Under the pieces are notes generated by a model. It saw nothing but the letters and a program-made list of their open reading frames with translations. It was not told the DNA's origin and made no database searches. A stretch of DNA of 5,201 bases from Elusimicrobiota bacterium. GTDB lineage: Bacteria; Elusimicrobiota; Elusimicrobia; UBA1565; UBA9628. The stretch covers positions 1-5,201 of the forward strand of contig JAGWRY010000267.1 of the NCBI GenBank assembly GCA_028869495.1, written 5' to 3'. Position numbers and translations under genes: made by a program. Numbering within the stretch: the first letter of the stretch is position 1; every line of letters begins with the position of its first letter. This document shows positions 1 to 5,201 of this stretch, one piece after another.

Positions 1-555
1 CAGCGCCGCGCGGCCGCGGCGGCCGCCGCCGAGCCCCGCGACGTCTCCTACGCGAGCGAGCGCGCGGCCGCGCTGGCCTTCGTCGCCGCGGCCCGCGCCC
101 GCCCCGACCAGCGCCTGGAGTACTGCGCGTACGTCCTGCGCGGCGCCGACGGGCGCTACCGCTTCGGGACGATCTACCGCGGGGACATGGACCAGTGCGA
201 CGACGGCCCGCCGCCCGCGGACGCCGCCGCCGGCGCGCACACCCATCCGATCTGGGGGCGCCCGGACGACCCGTCGGCGGACGCGCAGTCCTTCTCGGAC
301 AAGGACTTCGACTGGGCCGAGTGGTACAAGCTGCCGCTCTATCTCGGCGCGCCGGACGGGGCCGTCCTGCGCTACGCGCCCGGCCACACCCTCTGCCGGG
401 GAACGACGCTGATGCGCCGCGACTTCGAGATCGTCCGGGACCTGCGGCCGAGCGTCGCCGACGAGATGGCGGTCCGGCCCGGGGCCTGGACGCCGCTGTT
501 CGACGAGGCGGGGAACCCGCTTCCGAGGCCGTCCTACTGCCGCCGGGAGCCCTGA
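1..555 (+). CDS. DUF4329-like protein with JAMM/JAB-like motif (5' partial)
   Basis: The reading frame is open from the first base to the TGA at 553-555, giving 184 residues with the N-terminus missing; the first in-frame ATG, at 187, lies inside the conserved region and is unlikely to be the start. Seen: an Ala-rich stretch (residues 2-10), a helix-like segment SERAAALAFVAAARARP, then a strand-rich region LEYCAYVL, GRYRFGTIYRG, the motif GAHTHP (79-83), SFSDKDF (97-103), and LYLGAPDGAVLRYAPG (113-128). The order Glu40, His80-x-His82, Ser99-x-x-Asp102 matches the JAMM metal-site pattern, and the HTH-P, FS-x-x-D and YLGxPDG blocks are how I remember DUF4329, a family found alone or at the end of Rhs-type toxins. 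Function is unknown; metal-dependent isopeptidase or peptidase activity is only a guess. Four cysteines (42, 66, 132, 180) would be compatible with an exported protein, but the signal region is off the window. It converges on purQ and is probably not part of the purine operon. Confidence 0.6.
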   Translation, partial: QRRAAAAAAAEPRDVSYASERAAALAFVAAARARPDQRLEYCAYVLRGADGRYRFGTIYRGDMDQCDDGPPPADAAAGAHTHPIWGRPDDPSADAQSFSDKDFDWAEWYKLPLYLGAPDGAVLRYAPGHTLCRGTTLMRRDFEIVRDLRPSVADEMAVRPGAWTPLFDEAGNPLPRPSYCRREP

Positions 556-561
556 GGCGCG

Positions 562-576
562 GCGCGCTCAGCGCGC
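562..576. repeat. GC-only inverted repeat at the convergent gene ends
   Basis: Seven-base arms gcgcgct and agcgcgc flank a single c; as a hairpin this would be a 6-bp all-GC stem with a 3-base loop. The loop (568-570) is the purQ TGA stop on the minus strand. It sits where the two convergent genes end, so it might slow polymerase from either side. There is no T-tract on either strand, so it is not a canonical intrinsic terminator, and alternating GC is common by chance in such GC-rich DNA. Confidence 0.35.
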
Positions 577-1341
577 GTGGGAGACGGCGTTCTTGAAGAT
601 CTCCAGCCCGACGGCCTGCTTGCGGTAGGTCTGCCGCGTCCAGTTCGGGTGCTGGTGGATCTCGATGAAGCGCTCGGGGTGCGGCATCAGGCCCAGGACG
701 TTGCCTTCGGGGTTCGTCAGGCCCGCGATGTTGAAGATCGAGCCGTTCGGGTTGTGCGGGTAGCCCATCAGCTTGCCGTCCTCCGTCACGTACTGCAGGG
801 CGATCGACTTGTTCTTCTTGAGCTCCTCGAGGTGGCGCGGGCTCTTGACGACGAGCTTGCCCTCGGCGTGCGCGACCGGGAGCTCGACCATCTCGGGCAG
901 GCCCGCGAAGAACAGGCAGGAGCTCTGCGTGTTCAGGCGCAGGTGGACCCAGCGCGCCTCGAAGCGGCCCGAGTCGTTGACGGTGAAGCTCGCGGTCTGG
1001 TCGAAATTGTTCGAGTGCGGCAGGATCCCGGCCTTGACCAGGACCTGGAAGCCGTTGCAGATGCCGAGCACCGGGCGGCCCAGGCGCACGAACTGGCGCA
1101 GGTCGGTCAGCGTGTGGCGGACCTGGTTGGCGAGCACCCGGCCCGCGCCGACGTCGTCGCCGTAGGAGAAGCCGCCGGGGATCACGAGGACGCCGTAGTC
1201 CATCAGGCGCTTCTTGCCGGCCTTGATCTCGGAGATGTGGACGAGCTCCGGTTTGCCGCCGACGGCGGCGAAGGCGTTGGCGGTCTCCAGCTCGCAGTTC
1301 GTGCCGGCCGCGCGCAGGACGAGGATCTTGGGGCTCTTCAC
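568..1341 (-). CDS. purQ: FGAM synthase subunit PurQ (glutaminase)
   Basis: Glutamine amidotransferase subunit of phosphoribosylformylglycinamidine synthase; it hydrolyses glutamine and passes ammonia to PurL in the fourth step of cytosolic purine synthesis. The 257-residue protein is a class I (triad) amidotransferase: VLRAAGTNCELET (8-20), PGGFSYGDDVGAG (55-67), the nucleophile elbow GICNGFQ with Cys95, LPVAHAEGK (154-162), HNPNGSIFNIAG (196-207) and LMPHPER (218-224), giving His221 and Glu223 as the other triad members. It is about 30 residues longer than a typical short PurQ such as that of Bacillus, mostly from a C-terminal tail after the PHPE motif (IHQHPNWTR...). The start is GTG at 1341, overlapping the purL stop in GTGA (1338-1341); no other start fits before the first strand KILVLRAAG. 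No convincing Shine-Dalgarno precedes it, so translation probably depends on coupling to purL. It is the last gene of the operon. Confidence 0.96.
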   Translation of the reverse strand: MKSPKILVLRAAGTNCELETANAFAAVGGKPELVHISEIKAGKKRLMDYGVLVIPGGFSYGDDVGAGRVLANQVRHTLTDLRQFVRLGRPVLGICNGFQVLVKAGILPHSNNFDQTASFTVNDSGRFEARWVHLRLNTQSSCLFFAGLPEMVELPVAHAEGKLVVKSPRHLEELKKNKSIALQYVTEDGKLMGYPHNPNGSIFNIAGLTNPEGNVLGLMPHPERFIEIHQHPNWTRQTYRKQAVGLEIFKNAVSHAR

Positions 1342-3794
1342 GCGAGCATCGCCGGCAGGGTCCTCTGCCAGGCCTCCTTGAGCTCGCGCAGCGGCTCCTC
1401 CATCACCGTCGAGCCGTCGAGGCCGACGATCTTCAGGATCGGGTTCGCGGTCGTCTGTCCGACGCGGCGCACCGGCGCGGCCTTCGCGCCCTTGCCGAAG
1501 TGGCGCAGGAACGCGCTCTCGTTCTCGGGGGCGACCTCGACGAGGATCCGGCCCGCGCTCTCGGAGAAGAGCAGGGTCTCGTTCGAGTAGATGCGCGGGT
1601 CGCGCGGGATCTCGTCGAGGTCGATCACCGCGCCGAACTCGCCGGAGAAGCCCATCTCGGCGGCCGCGACGGCCAGCCCGCCCTCCGACAGGTCGTGCGC
1701 GGAGAGGACCAGGCTCTTCGTGATCGCCGCGTGCAGGCTGCGCAGGCCCTCGAGCGTGACGGCCGGCGAGGCCTTCGGGACCTCGCCGCCGGTCCGGCCG
1801 AGCAGGCGGTGGCACAGGGAGCCGCCGAGCTCGTCGTTCGTGCGGCCGAGCAGGTAGAGCGCGTTGCCCGGGCCCTTGAAGTCCATCGTGACCGCGCGGC
1901 GCACGTCGGGCACCGGGGCCAGCGCCGAGATCAGCAGGGTCCCGGGGATCGGCAGGGGCCGGCCCTTCTCGTCCTTCGACTCGTTGTACAGGCTGTCCTT
2001 GCCCGAGATGAACGGCGCGCGGAAGCCCTTCGCGGCGTCGCGGCAGCCCTCGGCCGCGCGGACCAGCGCGCCCAGCTGCTTCGGGTCGTCGGGGGAGGGC
2101 CAGCAGAAGTTGTCGAGGAGCGCGGCGCGCGACGGGTCGGCGCCGACGCAGGTCAGGTTGCGCAGGGCCTCGTCGACGCAGGCCATCGCCATCCAGTACG
2201 GGTCGAGGCGGCCGTACTCGGGGTTCAGGCCGTGCGCGACCGAGAATCCGGCGCGGTCCTCGAGGTCGCCGGTCGCCGCGTGCGGCCAGATCACGCAGGC
2301 GTCGCCGGGGCCGTCGTGGCGCACGCCCTGGAGCGGCTTGATGACGGTGCCGGCCTGGACCTCGTGGTCGTACTGGCGGATCACCCACTCGCGCGAGCAG
2401 ACGTTCGCGTCGGCGATCGCCTCGCGCAGGATCTCGCCGAGCCTCTTCGCCGCGCCGCCGGAGGCCTTCTGGGGCGGGGGCGGCGTCCACTCGGCCCGGC
2501 GGACTTCGCGCGGCAGGCCCTTGTGCAGGAACTTCATGTCGAGGTCGACGACGCCCTCGTCGTGATGGACGACGCGCAGGCGTCCGTCGCGCGTGAACTC
2601 GCCGATCGCGGCGGTCTCGCAGCCCTCGGCGGCGAAGACGGCCTGCAGGGCCTTCAGGTCCTTCGGCGGCACGGCCAGGACCATGCGCTCCTGCGACTCG
2701 GACAGCCAGATCTCCCAGCTCTCGAGGTCGGCGGCCTTCAGGGGGACGTCCTCGAGGCGCACGCGCGCGCCGCAGTCGGCGCCGAGCTCGCCGACCGCCG
2801 ACGACAGGCCGCCCGCGCCGCAGTCGGTGACCGAGCGGTACAGGCTGCGGTCGCGCGCGCGCAGGAGGGCGTCGAGGACGCGCTTCTCGGCGATCGCGTG
2901 GCCGATCTGGACGGCCGAGCCCGGCGCGTCGTCGCCCAGGACGGCCGACGAGAAGGTCGCGCCGTGCAGGCCGTCGCGTCCGGTGCGGCCGCCCGCGACG
3001 ACGATCAGGTCGCCGGGCTTGACCTCCTTCTTGACGGCCTTCGCCGGCAGGAGGCCGACGGTGCCGCAGAAGACGAGGGGGTTCAGGCGGTAGTCGTCGT
3101 CGAACCAGATGCCGCCGCCGGCCGTCGGGATGCCCATCCGATTGCCGTAGTCGCGGACTCCCGCGACGACCCCGCGCATCGTGCGCGACGGGTGCAGGGC
3201 GCCCTCTGGGAGCGGGCCGCGATAGTCGGGGCGCGCGAAGCAGAAGACGTCGGTGTTGAGCACCGGCTTGGCGCCGAGGCCGCAGCCGAGCACGTCGCGG
3301 ATCACGCCGCCGACGCCGGTCTCGGCGCCGCCGTAGGGCTCGAGCGCGGACGGATGGTTGTGGGTCTCGGCCTTGAAGGCGAGCGCCCACTTCCGGCCGA
3401 AGGCGACGACGCCGGCGTTGTCCTCGAAGACGGACAGGCACCAGGGCTTCTTGGCGGCCGCGGTCGCCGCGGCGATCGTCTCCTGGAACAGGTTCTTGAT
3501 CGTGCGGGTCCGGCGGCCCTCGCTCAGGCGGATCGGGCTCGTGAAGGTCTTGTGCTTGCAGTGCTCGGACCAGGTCTGCGCGATCGTCTCGATCTCGGCC
3601 AGCGTCGGCTCGCGCTTGAGGGTCTTGAAGCGCGCCTGGACCGCCGCCCACTCGGCCTCGGACAGCGACAGGTGCCGCTCGTCGCCGAGCGCGCGCAGCT
3701 CCCGGACGGAGCGGGTCAGCACTCCGAGTTCGGGGGCGGCGGCGGGCGCCGGGACGGCGGGCCGGGCGGTTTCCTTCGCGGCGGCCGGGCTCAC
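1338..3794 (-). CDS. purL: FGAM synthase subunit PurL (ATP-dependent synthetase)
   Basis: Synthetase subunit of FGAM synthase: it activates FGAR with ATP and aminates it using ammonia from PurQ. The 818-residue protein shows the duplicated PurM-like (AIRS) halves. First half: QTWSEHCKHKTF (73-84) with the conserved His78, AETHNHPSALEPYGGAETG (142-160), FCGTVGLL, GGRTGRDGLHGATFSSA (268-284), TDCGAGGLSSAVGE (323-336), SESQERM (365-371). Second half: SREWVIRQYDHEV (467-479), ALRNLTCVGADP (543-554), LLDNFCWP (559-566), PFISGKDSLYNE (594-605), AHDLSEGGLAVAAAEM (699-714), LFSESAGRILV (742-752). It is longer than Bacillus PurL (about 740 residues), partly because of a roughly 57-residue N-terminal extension before the usual REPTLAEIE start; its first 20 residues are Ala/Pro-rich. 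This is the small PurL class, since no PurQ domain follows. The GTG start at 3794 overlaps the purS stop and has a good GGAGG site seven bases upstream. Confidence 0.97.
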   Translation of the reverse strand: MSPAAAKETARPAVPAPAAAPELGVLTRSVRELRALGDERHLSLSEAEWAAVQARFKTLKREPTLAEIETIAQTWSEHCKHKTFTSPIRLSEGRRTRTIKNLFQETIAAATAAAKKPWCLSVFEDNAGVVAFGRKWALAFKAETHNHPSALEPYGGAETGVGGVIRDVLGCGLGAKPVLNTDVFCFARPDYRGPLPEGALHPSRTMRGVVAGVRDYGNRMGIPTAGGGIWFDDDYRLNPLVFCGTVGLLPAKAVKKEVKPGDLIVVAGGRTGRDGLHGATFSSAVLGDDAPGSAVQIGHAIAEKRVLDALLRARDRSLYRSVTDCGAGGLSSAVGELGADCGARVRLEDVPLKAADLESWEIWLSESQERMVLAVPPKDLKALQAVFAAEGCETAAIGEFTRDGRLRVVHHDEGVVDLDMKFLHKGLPREVRRAEWTPPPPQKASGGAAKRLGEILREAIADANVCSREWVIRQYDHEVQAGTVIKPLQGVRHDGPGDACVIWPHAATGDLEDRAGFSVAHGLNPEYGRLDPYWMAMACVDEALRNLTCVGADPSRAALLDNFCWPSPDDPKQLGALVRAAEGCRDAAKGFRAPFISGKDSLYNESKDEKGRPLPIPGTLLISALAPVPDVRRAVTMDFKGPGNALYLLGRTNDELGGSLCHRLLGRTGGEVPKASPAVTLEGLRSLHAAITKSLVLSAHDLSEGGLAVAAAEMGFSGEFGAVIDLDEIPRDPRIYSNETLLFSESAGRILVEVAPENESAFLRHFGKGAKAAPVRRVGQTTANPILKIVGLDGSTVMEEPLRELKEAWQRTLPAMLA

Positions 3795-4294
3795 GGGTGG
3801 GCCTCCGAGACGACGAAGCGGTGGATCAGGGGGTTCGCGAGGGCCTTCTCGACGGCCTTCTCGATCACGGCGCGGCTCGAGCGGCCGAGCAGGCGGTAGA
3901 CGAGCGCGCAGCGCACCGAGTCCGGGCGCGGCAGGCCCATCTCCGCGATCGCGTCGCGGACGGTCTCGCCCGGCGGGTCGGCGACGGTCGGCTTCGGCCA
4001 GACCTCGACGCGCCAGAAGTTCATGCCGTTGAGCGGCGGGGTCCCGGGATTGACGACGCGGGACTCCTGCGTGACGGCGTCGCAGAGGAGCTCGCGCGCG
4101 GCCTGCTGGACCTGGGTCGCGGTGATCGCGCCCTTGATCTCGTAAAGGCGGGAGACGCGGACGTCCTTCAGGGCGGACAGCCCCTCCGCGCGCAGGCGCG
4201 CGAGGGCCTCGGCGCCCTCGGCGTCGGCGAACTCGGGCCGCAGGCGGATCTCGATCAGGTGCGTGGAGACGGGCTGGACGCGGACCGCGCTCAT
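3791..4294 (-). CDS. purS: FGAM synthase subunit PurS, tandem two-domain form
   Basis: PurS is the small structural subunit that docks PurQ onto PurL, probably helping ammonia transfer; the usual protein is about 80 residues. This one is 167 residues and reads as two PurS-like domains in a row. Domain 1, about 12-80: HLIEIRLRPEFADAEGAEA, EGLSALKDVRVSRLYEIKG, then a helix. Domain 2, about 92-164: NFWRVEVWPKPTVADPPGE, MGLPRPDSVRCALVYRL, then AVEKALANPLIHRFVV, which closely follows the classic PurS ending LLANPxIExF. The halves align without large gaps (shared AD..G, GL...D.VR....Y), joined by a short linker VNPGTPPLNG (81-90). Family assignment also rests on position: its ATG overlaps the purC stop in ATGA and its TGA overlaps the purL start in GTGA. 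The known complex uses two PurS per PurL and PurQ, so one chain may supply both copies (inference). Domain 1 is more diverged than domain 2. Confidence 0.88.
   Translation of the reverse strand: MSAVRVQPVSTHLIEIRLRPEFADAEGAEALARLRAEGLSALKDVRVSRLYEIKGAITATQVQQAARELLCDAVTQESRVVNPGTPPLNGMNFWRVEVWPKPTVADPPGETVRDAIAEMGLPRPDSVRCALVYRLLGRSSRAVIEKAVEKALANPLIHRFVVSEAHP
3802..3806 (-). promoter_or_regulatory. Ribosome binding site for purL
   Basis: On the minus strand this reads GGAGG, seven bases before the GTG at 3794. It lies within the last codons of purS and is the strongest Shine-Dalgarno match in the operon; it settles the non-ATG start of purL. Confidence 0.75.
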
Positions 4295-5199
4295 CCCATC
4301 ACCTTCGCGAGGTAGTCGCGGTAGCGCGCGAGGGTCCCCTCGACGACCTCGGGCGGCAGGGCCGGGGCCGGCGGGCGCTTGTCCCAGCCCGAGCGCTCCA
4401 GCCAGTCGCGCACGTACTGCTTGTCGAAGCCGTCGGGGGTGCGGCCGGGCTTCCAGTCGGCCGCGGTCCAGACGCGCGAGGAGTCGGGGGTCAGGATCTC
4501 GTCGATCAGGGTCAACTCTCCGTCGATCCAGCCGAACTCGAACTTCGTGTCGGCCAGCAGAAGGCCGCGGGCTTGGAGGCGGTCCGACGCGCGCTTGAAA
4601 ACGGAGAGCGTGAGCGATTCCAGCCGGGACGAAAGTTCGGGCCCGACCCGCGCGGCGAGTTGGGCGCGGGTGATGTTCTCGTCGTGGCCCTCGTCGGCCT
4701 TGGTGGCCGGCGTGAAAATCGGGGCGGGGAGCCTGGAGGCCTCGAGGAGGCCGGCCGGGAGCTTGTGGCCGCCGACGATCCCGGTGCTTCTATATTCCTT
4801 CCAGCCCGACCCGGCCAGGTACGCGCGCGCGACGCACTCGACGTCGATGCGCTCGGCCTTGCGCACCAGCATCATGCGCCCGTCGAACCAGGACCGATCG
4901 AGCGGCGTTCCCGGGGGGAGCGCCGCGGCGATCCGGTCGTAGTCGGCGGTCACGAGATGATTCTTCACGACGTCCTTCGTCAGGTCGAACCAGAACAGCG
5001 CGGCCTTCGTCAAAATCTTCCCCTTGCCGGGGATCGGGTTCGGCAGGATGCAGTCGAAGGCGGACAGGCGGTCGGAGGCGACCATCAGCAGCTTGTCGCC
5101 CAGGTCGTAGACGTCGCGGACCTTGCCGCGGCGCAGGAGCTTGAGCCCCGGGATGGTGTCAGGCTTTTCCGTGTTTTCCAATTTCATCGTCATTCCCAT
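4291..5199 (-). CDS. purC: SAICAR synthetase (phosphoribosylaminoimidazole-succinocarboxamide synthase)
   Basis: Catalyses CAIR + L-aspartate + ATP to SAICAR + ADP + Pi in the cytosol. From the ATG at 5199 it has 302 residues: RGKVRDVYDLG (24-34, nucleotide-binding loop), ASDRLSAFD (41-49), LPNPIPGKGKILT (52-64), IDVECVARAYLAGSGWKEY (118-136, SAICAR synthetase signature 1), PIFTPATKADEGHDENIT (160-177), LLADTKFEFGWIDGELTLID (214-233, signature 2), and EILTPDSSRVW (234-244). This is the roughly 300-residue form also seen in yeast Ade1, not the 235-240-residue form of E. coli and B. subtilis. The start is uncertain: in-frame ATGs stand at 5199, 5193 and 5187. The last, giving MKLENTEKPDT, has a weak GGGA six bases upstream and is my preference for the true start (298 residues), but the window ends two bases beyond 5199, so upstream context is missing. 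The first codons are unusually A/T-rich for this DNA. The stop overlaps purS by four bases. Confidence 0.96.
   Translation of the reverse strand: MGMTMKLENTEKPDTIPGLKLLRRGKVRDVYDLGDKLLMVASDRLSAFDCILPNPIPGKGKILTKAALFWFDLTKDVVKNHLVTADYDRIAAALPPGTPLDRSWFDGRMMLVRKAERIDVECVARAYLAGSGWKEYRSTGIVGGHKLPAGLLEASRLPAPIFTPATKADEGHDENITRAQLAARVGPELSSRLESLTLSVFKRASDRLQARGLLLADTKFEFGWIDGELTLIDEILTPDSSRVWTAADWKPGRTPDGFDKQYVRDWLERSGWDKRPPAPALPPEVVEGTLARYRDYLAKVMG
4298..4305 (-). promoter_or_regulatory. Ribosome binding site for purS
   Basis: On the minus strand this reads AAGGTGAT, ending three bases before the ATG at 4294. GGTGAT is complementary to the 16S rRNA 3' end. It lies within the last codons of purC, which fits translational coupling and supports the 4294 start, hence the full two-domain length of PurS. 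Confidence 0.6.
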
Positions 5200-5201
5200 T
5201 C

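Noticed and set aside
195..596. A plus-strand open frame overlapping the DUF4329-like gene in another frame
   Set aside because: The product is almost entirely Arg/Ala/Gly; the frame ending at 555 has the recognisable HTHP, FSDKD and YLGAPDG blocks.
1338..1345. Programmed frameshift joining PurL to PurQ
   Set aside because: The junction reads GCGTGAAGAG on the minus strand with no slippery heptamer; a normal GTGA stop/start overlap explains it.
577..1590. A 337-residue plus-strand open frame opposite purQ
   Set aside because: It is antisense to well-conserved purQ and the end of purL, with a skewed composition and no motif.
2461..2480. A G-rich run on the plus strand suggesting a quadruplex
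   Set aside because: It encodes the Pro-rich linker TPPPPQK between the two halves of PurL; the codons explain it.
1342..3651. A long upstream extension of the purQ frame, which would make a 1027-residue protein
   Set aside because: Upstream of 1341 the translation is Arg/Pro/Gly-rich nonsense out of frame with purL. Real PurQ homology begins at the GTG at 1341.
1500..3899. A 799-residue open frame on the plus strand opposite purL
   Set aside because: It is antisense to purL, which has every expected motif. Its translation is low-complexity Arg/Ala/Gly/Asp/Val with no recognisable domain, as expected when stop codons are rare in GC-rich DNA.

Overview
This is a GC-rich bacterial window (by eye around 70% G+C, with strong G/C preference at third codon positions). 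It is almost completely coding. Most of it is one minus-strand purine-biosynthesis operon, read from right to left as purC, purS, purL, purQ. A convergent plus-strand gene, cut at its 5' end by the window edge, occupies the left end.

Layout: 1-555 (+) is the 3' part of a gene for a protein resembling the DUF4329 family, with a JAMM/JAB-like HxH...SxxD motif. A gap of only 12 bases (556-567) separates it from the purQ stop, and a small GC-only inverted repeat spans that stop. Then follow purQ (568-1341), purL (1338-3794), purS (3791-4294) and purC (4291-5199), all on the minus strand. All three junctions are 4-base stop/start overlaps (ATGA, GTGA, GTGA), so the genes should be co-transcribed and translationally coupled. 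There is no gene-free stretch over 300 bases and no sign of tRNA, rRNA, mobile elements or CRISPR. The operon promoter, and possibly more upstream genes, lie beyond the right edge.

How they work together: PurS, PurL and PurQ form the three-subunit FGAM synthase that converts FGAR to FGAM with ATP and glutamine. PurQ releases ammonia from glutamine, PurL performs the ATP-dependent amidation, and PurS bridges the two. PurC acts three steps later, joining CAIR and aspartate to give SAICAR. The notable feature is that PurS is a tandem two-domain protein (167 residues, about twice normal). Its PurL carries motifs that blend the short and long PurL types. With the gene order purS-purL-purQ matching the domain order of large single-chain PurL, the locus looks like a split counterpart of the long enzyme. 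I do not claim this is undescribed; I found no new defence or mobile system.

Taxonomy: the sequence supports a high-GC bacterium using the multi-subunit FGAM synthase, so not a typical enterobacterial-type gammaproteobacterium. The phylum cannot be decided from this window.
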